The notes under the pieces were generated by a model. It had not been told where the DNA came from. It saw only the letters and a program-made list of their open reading frames with translations, and searched no databases. The translations under genes were made by a program, and so were the position numbers. A DNA stretch of 48,191 bases from an uncultured Clostridia bacterium. Lineage in GTDB: Bacteria > Bacillota > Clostridia > Oscillospirales > Ruminococcaceae. The stretch is taken from assembly GCA_947625155.1 (NCBI GenBank), contig CANQNG010000015.1:1-48191 (forward strand). The letters run 5' to 3'. Positions 1 to 7,944 of this stretch are shown in pieces; the first letter of the stretch is position 1, and each line of letters starts with the position of its first letter.

Positions 1-1
1 G

Positions 2-513
2 TTCAAAGCTTCTCTTAATCCTGAAGTTTTGCTCTCTGTTCTTTTATCCCTCAAAAAGTAAATGCTGTTGCCCTGGGACTGGGACAGCTTGCGTTCGGTA
101 TCGGCACGCTGATCTATTCGTGCAGCAAAATAGGGCTTGTGTTCACGCCGCTGATGCTGTTGAAAATGATCATATTCCTGATGACGGCTTCACTTATTAT
201 GATAGCCTTGCAGAATGCCGCCGCAGCGACCTGTTTCTGGATCCAGAACTCTTTCTATGTGTTGGACTTGGTATTCCGTTTTAAGGACTATGCGAAATAT
301 CCGGTCACGATCTTCAGTCCCGTATTTCGCTTTATTTTCACATTTGTGATGCCGATCGCATTCATTGCCTACTATCCAAGCCTTGTGATGCTCCGTCCCG
401 ATGAAGTGCCGATATTGTCATGGCTGTCGCCCATTATCGGTATCGCATTCTTCCTTATCAGCTATAAGATATGGATGTTCGGTGCGATGAAGTATAGCGG
501 GACAGGTCCATAA
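2..513 (+). CDS. ABC-2 family permease, C-terminal part (cut by window edge, apparent frameshift)
   Basis: This is the 3' part of an integral-membrane ABC exporter subunit of the ABC-2/DUF990 type. The hydrophobic segments, a CFWIQNS stretch, the RFKDYAKYPVTIFSP motif and the ending YSGTGP match that family. The first 19 codons read in frame 2 (FKASLNPEV and on) and stop at TAA 59-61. The rest reads in frame 1 from about position 58 (VNAVALGLGQ). The two join cleanly if the run of five A at 53-57 had six, giving LKKVNAVA, so a one-base deletion or sequencing slip is likely. If that is real, the protein is truncated; an internal start at ATG 139 would give only a fragment. Its ATPase partner is expected upstream of the window. 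I see no terminator before the convergent ThiF/MoeB gene. The family call is fairly sure; the frameshift is an inference. Confidence 0.72.
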
Positions 514-618
514 CCAAATGGCTCGGCGCTGTTTTTATTTTCCAGAAAGAGCATGATCAGAACTGTGGCGCAGCCATTGGAGGATACCAGTGAGTATACC
601 CCGGGCAGACAGCGGGAA

Positions 619-1392
619 CTATACAATGCCAGTCAGCCTTGTGATGGTCGGGTGATCGCCGCAGACCGCACAGCCGGAAGTGCGCTGCGGCAGCCTGATC
701 TTGCGGAATGTCATCGTCAGTGCATCAAAGGTCAGCAGATAGCCCGTGAGCAGTTCGCCCTTGCCGAGGATGTACTTGATCGCTTCCATAGCCTGTAGGC
801 TGCCGATCACACCGCACACCGCACCGACCACGCCTTCCGGTGCAGCGGTCTCCGGCGGAGGGCTTTGGAAAATGCAGCGGTAGCAAGGTCCCTGCCCCGG
901 CACATGGGTCATGAGCTGCCCGCTGAACTGGCTGATGCCCGCATGGGAAAACGGCTTCTGCGCCAAGACACAGGCATCATTGATGAGGAATTTTGATGTA
1001 AAATTATCCGTTGCATCCAAGATAAAGTCATAGCCGGCGATCAGTTCCGGGATGTTTTTCGGGGTGACAAGGGTGTGGTAGGTGTTCACGGTCACAGCGG
1101 GAGCGAGGGCTTCTATAGTCTCCCGGGCGGACTGCACCTTTGCCCTGCCGAGATCGGCGGTCGTGTGCAGGATCTGCCTCTGTAAATTAGAAAGGTCTAC
1201 CGCATCCGCATCGGCAATGCCGATCGTTCCCACGCCTGCGGCAGCAAGGTACAGCGCTGCCGGCGAGCCGAGCCCGCCTGCGCCGATGATGAGGACCCGT
1301 GCATGCAGCAGCTTTTCCTGTCCTTCTGCGCCTATTTCTTTGAGGAGGAGATGCCGGGAATAGCGTTCCTGTTGTTCTTTTGTCAGTGCCAT
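619..1392 (-). CDS. HesA/MoeB/ThiF family E1-like adenylyltransferase
   Basis: It activates the C-terminus of a small sulfur-carrier protein (ThiS or MoaD type) by adenylation, in the cytosol. The 257-residue protein has the nucleotide loop GAGGLGSP at 37-44, the acidic/arginine segment DADAVDLSNLQRQ at 61-73, DATDN at 126-130 and two CxxC pairs (C170/C173 and C241/C244) for a structural zinc. The length fits MoeB or ThiF. No thiS, moaD or other cofactor gene is adjacent, so thiamine and molybdopterin roles cannot be told apart; C193, in the segment AVCGVIGS, could be functional in a ThiF-type enzyme. The start is supported by AAGGAG six bases upstream of ATG, and by a promoter at 1435-1463. 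It appears to be a single-gene transcript. Confidence 0.9.
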   Translation of the reverse strand: MALTKEQQERYSRHLLLKEIGAEGQEKLLHARVLIIGAGGLGSPAALYLAAAGVGTIGIADADAVDLSNLQRQILHTTADLGRAKVQSARETIEALAPAVTVNTYHTLVTPKNIPELIAGYDFILDATDNFTSKFLINDACVLAQKPFSHAGISQFSGQLMTHVPGQGPCYRCIFQSPPPETAAPEGVVGAVCGVIGSLQAMEAIKYILGKGELLTGYLLTFDALTMTFRKIRLPQRTSGCAVCGDHPTITRLTGIV

Positions 1393-1434
1393 GGTCTGCT
1401 CCTTATCCTATAGAATAAAGGATGGGACGATCCC

Positions 1435-1463
1435 GTTATACTATTGTTTCCCGCATTTGTCAA
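1435..1463 (-). promoter_or_regulatory. SigA-type promoter of the ThiF/MoeB gene
   Basis: On the minus strand, TTGACA (1458-1463) and TATAAC (1435-1440) are separated by 17 nt. It lies 43 bases upstream of the start codon and downstream of the thrH terminator. Confidence 0.75.
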
Positions 1464-1491
1464 ACAGAGTCTCCGCATCCTTGTAACAATA

Positions 1492-1522
1492 AAAGGGTAC
1501 AGCCAACGCCGCTGTACCCTTT
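1492..1522 (-). terminator. Rho-independent terminator of thrH
   Basis: A perfect 12-bp stem (AAAGGGTACAGC at 1492-1503 with its complement at 1511-1522) and a 7-nt loop, followed on the minus strand by a T-rich tract. It begins within five bases of the thrH stop codon. Confidence 0.85.
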
Positions 1523-1526
1523 CCCT

Positions 1527-2126
1527 TTATCTTACTGCCCGGATGGCTGCCAGCAGGTCGTCAAATTCCTCAAATGCCGGGATCTCCGGATGTTCCTGCC
1601 GGATCTGCGGTGTGCTCCGGAACAGGAATCCTGCCTTGCTTGCTTGGATCATGGCAAGATCATTGAAGCTGTCTCCGGCAGCGATCGTCTCAAAGCCGAC
1701 CGACTGGAGCGCCTTGACCGTCGAAAGCTTGGACTTCTCGCAGCGCATCTGATAGCCGGTGATCTCTCCGCTTTCCGCAACGGTCAGGGAATTGCAGAAC
1801 AGGGTCGGATACCCCAGTTTCTGCATCAGAGGCATGGCAAACTGCGTGAAGGTATCGCTTAAGATCAATACCTGCCCTTCCGCCCGCAGTGCATCCAGAA
1901 ATGCCTTTGCACCGGGCATGGGGTCGATCTTCGCAATGGTCTCCTGAATTTCCTTCAGTCCCAGCTTATGTTCTTTGAGAATGGCAAGGCGGTACTGCAT
2001 GAGCTTGTCGTAGTCCGGCTCATCACGGGTCGTCCTGCGCAGCTCCGGGATGCCGCTTGCCTCCGCAAAGGCGATCCAGATCTCCGGAACGAGTACACCC
2101 TCCATATCCAGACAGGTAATGTTCAT
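1527..2126 (-). CDS. thrH: ThrH-type phosphoserine phosphatase / homoserine phosphotransferase
   Basis: A HAD-superfamily phosphatase. The ThrH family moves phosphate from phosphoserine to water or homoserine, touching serine and threonine synthesis. The 199-residue protein carries the nucleophile motif as LDMEGVLVPE (residues 6-15, Asp7 the likely nucleophile), LSDTFTQ as motif II, a motif III lysine in CEKSKL and the acidic motif AAGDSFNDLAM. The DMEG form instead of DxDGT is typical of ThrH. The start has AGGAGG seven bases upstream. It has its own promoter (2172-2200) and terminator (1492-1522), so it looks monocistronic. No serine or threonine biosynthesis gene is nearby. Confidence 0.9.
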   Translation of the reverse strand: MNITCLDMEGVLVPEIWIAFAEASGIPELRRTTRDEPDYDKLMQYRLAILKEHKLGLKEIQETIAKIDPMPGAKAFLDALRAEGQVLILSDTFTQFAMPLMQKLGYPTLFCNSLTVAESGEITGYQMRCEKSKLSTVKALQSVGFETIAAGDSFNDLAMIQASKAGFLFRSTPQIRQEHPEIPAFEEFDDLLAAIRAVR

Positions 2127-2171
2127 GATCCATTCCTCCTAATGGTTGATCGGGGCACAGCCCTTTTCTAT

Positions 2172-2200
2172 AGTATAGCACAAATGACACGATTTGTAAA
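2172..2200 (-). promoter_or_regulatory. SigA-type promoter of thrH
   Basis: On the minus strand, TTTACA (2195-2200) and TATACT (2172-2177) with a 17-nt spacer, 45 bases upstream of thrH and just past the stop codon of the kinase-like gene. Confidence 0.75.
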
Positions 2201-2207
2201 GAGAATG

Positions 2208-3191
2208 TCAAAAAAAGGTTTTGCAAAAGACCGGTGCGAGCATAGCCTCAAACTTATTATAATGCGGTGTCTCCGCAAACTCCAGCTCACTATGAAAGGC
2301 AATGACAGTAGGTTCTCCGCATAGCGGCAGTTCCAGACGGCAGGAGACGGTGTTCCCGTTCCGGAGCATCTGCCGCCGGACGCCATATTCCCGGCACCAA
2401 GTATCCAGCATCCTTTTTTCGCCGTCGGCATGTCCGGAAAGTGACCGCCCCACATAGCTGTTCTCCTCATGGGAGGGCGTGGCGGAAAGGATAAGGATGC
2501 CGGTGTTTTCTGCTTTTTCCAGAGAGATCTGAAAATGTGCCTTCGTCTGCATATCCGGCTTGCAAAGTACCAGCCCAGCCAGTACAGCAGTCAGGAATGC
2601 GTCCAGATCTCCCCGCATATAGAGCATCTCGGTACAGCAGTGCAGCTCCACGTCCGCACACCGGAAGAGGATGTTCCTTACTTTGTCATAAAGCGTTTGT
2701 ATGGCTTGGTTCAGGGAAAAAGCCTTGCTGCCAAGCATACCGTTCTCCATACGCCGGATGGTATCCTGCATCAGCGCTGTCCGGTAGAACCGGTAGCTGT
2801 TCCGGGTGATGCTGTCCAGCTCCTCCCGGAGATCAGAAAGATCCAGCGCATCCAGTGCGGCATACAGCGAATTGCACACGTTGTGGATGTTGTGTACGGT
2901 GTCGTATACCATACCCGTTTCAAACAGATCACTTTCCTTGTTGATCACGGCGATGCGTACACCGTCCACACGGTCGCACAGCAGATGGCACTGACAGCGT
3001 ATCTCCCCAAGTACAAGCGCTTTTGTGCAGCTTTCCCAATGATCAGAAGGGAGCATGAGCTGCTCACGAAGAGAGCTGATCCCAGAAGGGCGGTTGCACC
3101 AGACGGTGTTCCAGTCCTGATCCAGTATCTGTACCATGTCGGGAGAAGCGGCATAGCAATTTTTCAGAATTTGCAAAACTTCGTCTTTCAT
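2208..3191 (-). CDS. Degenerate histidine-kinase-like protein with PAS-like N-terminus
   Basis: A 327-residue soluble protein. Residues about 1-80 resemble a PAS sensor (ILDQDWNTVWCN) with a Cys-rich segment (CQCHLLCD) that could bind a metal. A helical segment around 95-150 (VYDTVHNIHNVCNSL) sits where a dimerisation/phosphoacceptor helix would be. The C-terminal part (from GDLDAFLTAVLAGLVL) looks like a relic of an HATPase domain but lacks the usual Asn of the N box and clear glycine-rich boxes. No response regulator is adjacent. I infer a regulatory, probably catalytically dead, kinase relative; other sensor folds are possible. The start has AAGGAGG nine bases upstream and a near-consensus promoter at 3228-3256. 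Confidence 0.55.
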   Translation of the reverse strand: MKDEVLQILKNCYAASPDMVQILDQDWNTVWCNRPSGISSLREQLMLPSDHWESCTKALVLGEIRCQCHLLCDRVDGVRIAVINKESDLFETGMVYDTVHNIHNVCNSLYAALDALDLSDLREELDSITRNSYRFYRTALMQDTIRRMENGMLGSKAFSLNQAIQTLYDKVRNILFRCADVELHCCTEMLYMRGDLDAFLTAVLAGLVLCKPDMQTKAHFQISLEKAENTGILILSATPSHEENSYVGRSLSGHADGEKRMLDTWCREYGVRRQMLRNGNTVSCRLELPLCGEPTVIAFHSELEFAETPHYNKFEAMLAPVFCKTFF

Positions 3192-3227
3192 TTAGATCGT
3201 CCTCCTTAAAATGTCTGATATACTTCT

Positions 3228-3256
3228 ATTATACTTCTTTTTTCGACTGATGTAAA
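3228..3256 (-). promoter_or_regulatory. SigA-type promoter of the kinase-like gene
   Basis: On the minus strand, TTTACA (3251-3256), a 17-nt spacer and TATAAT (3228-3233), 37 bases upstream of the start codon. Confidence 0.8.
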
Positions 3257-3388
3257 GCACCATACGAACAGATTTTTTTAGTCCTCAAAACCTTGTACAG
3301 TTCCGCCTAAATTATTTATAATTTTTTGTAAAAATTGTAGAAATTTCACATATGCTCCGGAAAAGCTGATAAATTTATGTCAAAGCCC

Positions 3389-3417
3389 TTGCATTTTTTT
3401 TGAAAATGGTGTAAAAT
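3389..3417 (+). promoter_or_regulatory. SigA-type promoter of gap
   Basis: TTGCAT (3389-3394), a 17-nt T-rich spacer and TAAAAT (3412-3417). It is followed by a short leader and AGGAGG before the gap start. The AT-rich DNA from 3257 to 3388 holds no gene. Confidence 0.7.
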
Positions 3418-3447
3418 AGAAGTATAAAATTTTAGGAGGTATATCCA

Positions 3448-4485
3448 ATGTCAGTAAAAGTTGCTATCAATGGTTTCGGCAGGATCGGTCGTCTGGCGTT
3501 CCGTCAGATGTTTGGTGCAGAGGGGTATGAGGTCGTTGCCATCAATGACCTGACCAAGCCTTCCATGCTCGCTCACCTGCTCAAGTATGATACCGCACAG
3601 GGCGGCTACGCAGGCAAGATCGGCGAGAATTTGCACACTGTTACCGCTGATGACGAAGCTGGTACGATCACTGTAGACGGCAAGACACTCAAGATCTATG
3701 CGGAAAAGGATGCAAAGGATCTGCCGTGGGGCGAGCTGGGTGTAGACGTTGTTCTGGAGTGCACAGGTTTCTACTGCTCCAAGGCAAAGTCTCAGGCTCA
3801 CATCGATGCAGGTGCCAAGAAGGTCGTTATCTCTGCTCCGGCAGGCAATGATCTCCCGACGATCGTATTCTCCGTAAACGAGAAGACCCTGACGGCTGAG
3901 GATACTATCATTTCCGCAGCATCCTGCACCACCAACTGCCTCGCTCCTATGGCTAAGGCGCTGAACGACTATGCACCGATCCAGACCGGTATCATGAGCA
4001 CCATCCATGCTTACACCGGCGATCAGATGATCCTCGACGGTCCTCACAGAAAGGGCGACCTGAGAAGAGCAAGAGCAGGCGCTGCCAACATCGTTCCGAA
4101 CTCCACCGGTGCTGCAAAGGCGATCGGTCTGGTCATTCCGGAGCTGAACGGCAAGCTCATCGGTTCTGCACAGCGTGTACCTGTTCCGACAGGTTCTACC
4201 ACCATCCTGACCGCTGTTGTCAAGGGTGAGAACGTGACCAAGGAAGGCATCAACGCTGCTATGAAGGCTGCTGCTTCCGAGTCCTACGGCTACAACGAAG
4301 ACCCGATCGTTTCTTCCGACGTTATCGGCATGAGATTCGGTTCTCTGTTCGATGCTACTCAGACGATGGTCGCTGATCTGGGCAATGGTCTGTACGAGGT
4401 ACAGGTCGTTTCGTGGTACGACAACGAGAACTCCTACACCAGCCAGATGGTAAGGACGATCAAGTATTTTGCAGAGCTTGGCTAA
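3448..4485 (+). CDS. gap: Glyceraldehyde-3-phosphate dehydrogenase, type I
   Basis: A glycolytic enzyme that converts glyceraldehyde 3-phosphate, NAD+ and phosphate to 1,3-bisphosphoglycerate. The 345-residue protein has the Rossmann start INGFGRIGR (8-16), Asp34 at the end of strand beta-2 (NAD rather than NADP preference), the catalytic motif SAASCTTNC with Cys160, and the base His187 in [10 protein letters not shown]. The length is normal for the family. The start is fixed by AGGAGG. Codon choice is strongly biased (many GCT, GGC and CTG), as expected for a highly expressed gene. It ends in a strong terminator at 4505-4538 but is followed closely by a membrane-protein gene. Confidence 0.97.
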   Translation: MSVKVAINGFGRIGRLAFRQMFGAEGYEVVAINDLTKPSMLAHLLKYDTAQGGYAGKIGENLHTVTADDEAGTITVDGKTLKIYAEKDAKDLPWGELGVDVVLECTGFYCSKAKSQAHIDAGAKKVVISAPAGNDLPTIVFSVNEKTLTAEDTIISAASCTTNCLAPMAKALNDYAPIQTGIMSTIHAYTGDQMILDGPHRKGDLRRARAGAANIVPNSTGAAKAIGLVIPELNGKLIGSAQRVPVPTGSTTILTAVVKGENVTKEGINAAMKAAASESYGYNEDPIVSSDVIGMRFGSLFDATQTMVADLGNGLYEVQVVSWYDNENSYTSQMVRTIKYFAELG

Positions 4486-4504
4486 ACCGCTATTGGCATG
4501 ACAC

Positions 4505-4538
4505 AGTGCCCCGATGTGCGTATCGGGGCACTTTTTTT
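4505..4538 (+). terminator. Rho-independent terminator after gap
   Basis: A perfect 11-bp stem (AGTGCCCCGAT with its complement), a 6-nt loop and seven T. Only 15 bases separate it from the next start codon, so the downstream gene must depend on read-through or an internal start of transcription. Confidence 0.9.
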
Positions 4539-4553
4539 AGGAAAGGGGTCGAT

Positions 4554-5270
4554 ATGAAAAATATACTTTCCATTGACCAGACCGCAGCCACTGGTCTGCC
4601 GGATGGTGCGCCATTTCTGACACGGCGTGCCGATCCGGGATCGATCCAGAAAATGCAGGCGGTACACAGACAGGGCGTGGAACTGCGTGCGAACAACGGT
4701 ACGATGCTATGGCTCGGCATTCTGCGCTGGGGATGCTTTTTGCTTGCGGTGCTGGGCTTGCAAGATCTGCTCCGGCAGGAGATCAGCTTTGCAGAATTTG
4801 TGCAGCAGAGGGGCTTCCCGGGGACGGTGGGGCTGCTCCTGCTGTTCCTGATGACGTTCCCGCTCGGCAGCTATCTCAAAAAACAGCATCAGGCGAAAGT
4901 CGTCATGACGGCAAGATCCATGCAGGCGCAGCTCGGCATCGAGCCGGGCAGTACGATGCTGCCGCTGCTTTGGTATACCTATCAGGAAATAGACGGCAGG
5001 GAAAGTCACCGGAAATGGGCATGGATGCAGTGCTTTACAGCGGTGCAGGACGGCTGTCTGTGTCTGTCAAATTTAACGATGCGGTTTGAGATACCGCTTT
5101 CATCCTTCACAGCGTTCCGGGCAGCGGAGGAGAAAGCTATTTTGCAGCAGAATGGGAGCATGACCGAAGTACCATACGCCATTGCAGAGATCCGGGATGC
5201 ACGGGGCGATTTTATGCTATGCGTTCCGGAACAGGGCGCAGAACAGCTGCGGCAGATGCTGGGACTTTGA
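4554..5270 (+). CDS. Membrane protein of unknown function
   Basis: A 238-residue protein that I do not recognise. It has a polar N-terminus of about 45 residues, two membrane segments (about 47-70, MLWLGILRWGCFLLAVLGL, and about 88-107, TVGLLLLFLMTFPLGSYL) and a C-terminal cytosolic domain of about 120 residues in beta-rich style (CLSNLTMRFEIPLSSF), reminiscent of PH-like or YcxB-type domains. I chose ATG 4554 because AGGAAAGGGG lies just upstream; a longer reading would run through the gap terminator and the end of gap. Nothing nearby indicates a function. The 210 bases after it (5271-5480) show no gene or clear signal. Confidence 0.7.
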   Translation: MKNILSIDQTAATGLPDGAPFLTRRADPGSIQKMQAVHRQGVELRANNGTMLWLGILRWGCFLLAVLGLQDLLRQEISFAEFVQQRGFPGTVGLLLLFLMTFPLGSYLKKQHQAKVVMTARSMQAQLGIEPGSTMLPLLWYTYQEIDGRESHRKWAWMQCFTAVQDGCLCLSNLTMRFEIPLSSFTAFRAAEEKAILQQNGSMTEVPYAIAEIRDARGDFMLCVPEQGAEQLRQMLGL

Positions 5271-5480
5271 ATTTTTGTCATAATTATACTCTCCGTTAAA
5301 TAACGCTGAATTTTACAGCACAGTGTACAGAAATGCATGTTGAATTTTGTGCTAACCAAACAGGAAAATACACCGCTTTGTTTATTGTGATAATATACAA
5401 AGACCACGCCGGCAACCCTGCAAGGATCTTGGCAAAGCGTAGAATTTTTCTGAAAAAGCGCCGGATGTGCCGAAAACCCG

Positions 5481-5509
5481 TTGACGTTTTCGGAATTTCC
5501 ATGTATAAT
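5481..5509 (+). promoter_or_regulatory. SigA-type promoter of ptsH
   Basis: TTGACG (5481-5486), a 17-nt spacer and TATAAT (5504-5509), near consensus, with a leader of about 60 bases before the HPr gene. Confidence 0.85.
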
Positions 5510-5575
5510 AACAGTATGCACTGGTAATCAAACACATACATTTACAATGCAAATGCAAAGATGGGAGAGTTGATC

Positions 5576-5848
5576 ATGTTTGTAAAAGATGTGACAGTTC
5601 AGAATCAGGTTGGTCTGCATGCAAGACCTGCGACATTCTTTATCCAGAAGGCAAATGAGTATAAGTCTTCTATCTGGATCGAAAAGAAAGAGCGCAGAGT
5701 CAATGCCAAGAGCCTGCTGGGCATTCTGTCCTTGGGTATCGTTGGCGGCACAGACATCCGCATCATTGCTGACGGCTCTGACGAGCAGGCTGCTGTAGAA
5801 GCTCTGGTAGAGCTGGTAGAGAGCGGTTTCAGCGATGAAAACAGATAA
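5576..5848 (+). CDS. ptsH: Phosphocarrier protein HPr
   Basis: A small cytosolic phosphocarrier of the PTS that in Firmicutes also acts with CcpA in catabolite control. From ATG 5576 the protein is 90 residues, with the phosphorylatable His15 in NQVGLHARPA and the HprK target Ser46 in NAKSLLGILSLG, both at the classical positions. The in-frame ATG at 5561 is less likely because GGGAGAG lies between the two, correctly spaced for 5576. No enzyme I or sugar permease gene is adjacent, so a regulatory role is plausible. It has its own promoter (5481-5509) and terminator (5865-5896). Confidence 0.95.
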   Translation: MFVKDVTVQNQVGLHARPATFFIQKANEYKSSIWIEKKERRVNAKSLLGILSLGIVGGTDIRIIADGSDEQAAVEALVELVESGFSDENR

Positions 5849-5864
5849 GTAATGCGTTTCCTGC

Positions 5865-5896
5865 GGCGCTGCCTTGCGGCAGCGCCTTTCTCTTTT
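5865..5896 (+). terminator. Rho-independent terminator of ptsH
   Basis: A 9-bp GC stem (GGCGCTGCC with its complement), a TTGC loop and a T-rich tail. It sits exactly between the convergent ptsH and spoIVB genes. Confidence 0.88.
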
Positions 5897-7083
5897 TACT
5901 TCATAGAACGTGTCACAGCATACATGCTTTCGGCAAAAATGCCGTAGCCCTTTTCCGGTTCGCCGACAAATACATGGGTGACAGCGCCGACAAGCTTCCC
6001 GTTCTGGAGAATGGGACTGCCGCTCATGCCCTGCACGATGCCGCCTGTTGCTGCCAGCAGTGCTTCATCTGTGACTTTTATGACCAGATTCTGCGTATCA
6101 GAAGTAAGATCAATGGAGAGGATCTCCACATCATATGCCTGTGGGATCTCTCCGGCAATGGTCGTCAGGATGGTGGCTTTGCCGGGCAGGATCTCCTGCT
6201 TCAGCCCAAGCGGGACAGCGTGGGAGACCGGCGGGTCTGTGAGCTGCCCGAAAATGCCGCAGCTGCTGTTGCTGGAAAGTGTCCCGAGCGGTCCTTTCGC
6301 TGAAAAGTAGCCCTGTAAGCTGCCGGGCGTGCCCGGCGCACCCGGAACAGCACCGCTGATCGTCACAGCATCTGCCTCACCGCTTGCCAGCGGGATGACT
6401 TCCCCTGTGTCAGGGTCGCAGATCGGATGCCCCAAGCCGCCGAAACAGCCGCTGTCCGGCTCGTAGTAAGTGAGTGTGCCGATACCTGCCGTGCTGTCAC
6501 GCACCCAGATACCTGTCTGATAGCAGCCGTCTGTCACGGAAAAAGCCGGTTCCAGTGTCATGTCAAAGGTCATGTCCCCCCGCTGCACGGTCAGCAGCAG
6601 AGGTCCGCCGTCTGCCGCAGCATCCCGGAGATCAGCCGTGCATGTCAGTGTCTCGTGGTCTGCCTCCCGCAGGATGTCGCCCTCCCGGATACCGGCTTCT
6701 GCCGCAGGGCAGCGGTGACTTCCGGCGACTTCACCAAAGCCGATGACCATTACCCCGTCCATCAGCATCCGCACCCCGAAAGGCTGTCCGCCCGGTACGA
6801 GCATGACCTCTCCGGTGGGCTGTACGGAAACGGTCTTAATGGGAAAGATCCCAAAAAGCCGCAGCATAGCTTCCTGTGTGCTGCTCCCGGCAGAAACGGT
6901 CTCAGCGATAGGCGCAGTGTACTGTGCGGTAACGGGCAGCGCAGTCGAAAGCGCCAGACTGCCGTCACGGGGTACATAATAGCTGTCCGGCAGCCGCCCC
7001 GCATAGTACAGCGAAGCCGTCACCGGAAACAGCAAAAGCATTCCGGCAAATGCTGCTAATTTTGTTCTGAATTTCCGTTTCAT
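5896..7083 (-). CDS. spoIVB: SpoIVB-type serine peptidase (family S55) with PDZ domain
   Basis: In spore formers SpoIVB is secreted from the forespore and triggers sigma-K activation by cutting SpoIVFA. The 395-residue protein has an N-terminal membrane anchor (about 9-29), a PDZ-like domain around 110-165 (MVIGFGEVAGSHRCPAAEAG) and an S55 domain with the likely catalytic His in GLGHPICD and Ser in GMSGSP (about 353-357). The length fits the family. The start has AGGTGA upstream. No sigma-G type promoter is obvious. A 7-bp inverted repeat (GTGCATG / CATGCAC, 7100-7117) lies just upstream of the start. Its presence argues for an endospore-forming ancestor or a living sporulation pathway. Confidence 0.9.
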   Translation of the reverse strand: MKRKFRTKLAAFAGMLLLFPVTASLYYAGRLPDSYYVPRDGSLALSTALPVTAQYTAPIAETVSAGSSTQEAMLRLFGIFPIKTVSVQPTGEVMLVPGGQPFGVRMLMDGVMVIGFGEVAGSHRCPAAEAGIREGDILREADHETLTCTADLRDAAADGGPLLLTVQRGDMTFDMTLEPAFSVTDGCYQTGIWVRDSTAGIGTLTYYEPDSGCFGGLGHPICDPDTGEVIPLASGEADAVTISGAVPGAPGTPGSLQGYFSAKGPLGTLSSNSSCGIFGQLTDPPVSHAVPLGLKQEILPGKATILTTIAGEIPQAYDVEILSIDLTSDTQNLVIKVTDEALLAATGGIVQGMSGSPILQNGKLVGAVTHVFVGEPEKGYGIFAESMYAVTRSMK

Positions 7084-7189
7084 CCGTCACCTGCTTTCTG
7101 TGCATGAGACCATGCACACTGTTAGCATGGACTGTATGCAGGCGGTTATGTGAGAAAATGATCACCCGAACTAAAAAAAGAAGGTATCT

Positions 7190-7723
7190 ATGCAAAAATT
7201 TTCAAAGTGTACCAGAATTTTCCTGCGTGTCGTCCTTGTCCTTTCCGCAGCCGTGTATCCCGGGCTTATGGCAATGCTGTCCGCAGCCGGGTGGCGCTAC
7301 AATGTGGAACAGGGGCGGTATCCGGAAATTTTTACCGTTTTTTCCGGGTGGATGTATGCGGGCGGTATCCTGCTTTGTACGGGCACGGTGCTGTGCCTGC
7401 TTGGCGCAAGAGAAAAGTGGTGGCAGTGCAATATACCTGCCATCGGGCTTGGTGTTGTTGGCTGTGCGGCGTGTCTGTCCATCCTGCATCGGTTCTGTGC
7501 CTATGCCGACCAGCATTTTTCGGGTCTGGATGAGACGATGGAGCCTGTCAGCCAGCTCTACCGGGACAGGTTGCTGCCGGTGCTGCTGCCTGCTTTGCTG
7601 CTGACCGTACTGTGCGTATGGCAGATCGTTCTTGCTGGTCCGTACCGCTGCCGGAAACGCCGGGAAAAGGAAGCCCGCCTGAATGAAGAAGCGCCACGGA
7701 TCCTTGGGGATCGAATAGAATGA
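7190..7723 (+). CDS. Small multi-pass membrane protein, unknown function
   Basis: A 177-residue protein with about four hydrophobic helices (about 9-32, 52-71, 82-102 and 128-150) and a basic cytosolic tail (RCRKRREKEARLNEE). No family is recognised. ATG 7190 follows AAGAAGG. It is divergent from spoIVB and ends before a MITE-like element. No clear promoter was found in the 106 bases between the two genes. The pattern resembles small Clostridia membrane proteins without enzymatic motifs. Confidence 0.6.
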   Translation: MQKFSKCTRIFLRVVLVLSAAVYPGLMAMLSAAGWRYNVEQGRYPEIFTVFSGWMYAGGILLCTGTVLCLLGAREKWWQCNIPAIGLGVVGCAACLSILHRFCAYADQHFSGLDETMEPVSQLYRDRLLPVLLPALLLTVLCVWQIVLAGPYRCRKRREKEARLNEEAPRILGDRIE

Positions 7724-7787
7724 TACAAGTTTATTCTACGTATTTTTTTTCGAGGATATGCGGATAAATTACGGTTATTATGTGCAG

Positions 7788-7934
7788 GCAGTGTTACGCT
7801 GCTCCGCCCAAGGGCGGAGCGGATAGTGTAAAGTAGAGGAAAGAAGGGGGCACTTTTTTGCCAAAAGTGCCCCCTTCTTTCAATTATTAGGCGCTATCCT
7901 TTTCGCCCTTGGGCGGAAAGCAGCGTGACGCTGC
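7788..7934. mobile_element. MITE-like element with imperfect terminal inverted repeats
   Basis: A 147-bp non-coding palindromic unit. The left end (7788-7826) begins with GCAGTGTTACGCTGC, then CCGCCCAAGGGCGG and GGATAG. The right end (7894-7934), read on the other strand, gives GCAGCGTCACGCTGC, then CCGCCCAAGGGCG and GGATAG. The centre is a perfect 19-bp hairpin (7839-7881). Such nested symmetry is typical of small non-autonomous elements. I could not identify a clear target-site duplication. The terminal palindrome recurs at 45086-45100 and 48096-48112. Confidence 0.6.
7839..7881. terminator. Perfect 19-bp hairpin, bidirectional terminator
   Basis: GAAAGAAGGGGGCACTTTT at 7839-7857 pairs fully with 7863-7881 around a TTGCC loop. 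It lies between two convergent transcription units and could end both the 7190 gene and the long minus-strand operon. Confidence 0.7.
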
Positions 7935-7944
7935 ACCCGTCATA

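Noticed and set aside
7099-7117. Inverted repeat GTGCATG/CATGCAC upstream of spoIVB as an operator
   Set aside because: It is only 7 bp, with no known matching regulator; mentioned with the gene but not claimed as a site.
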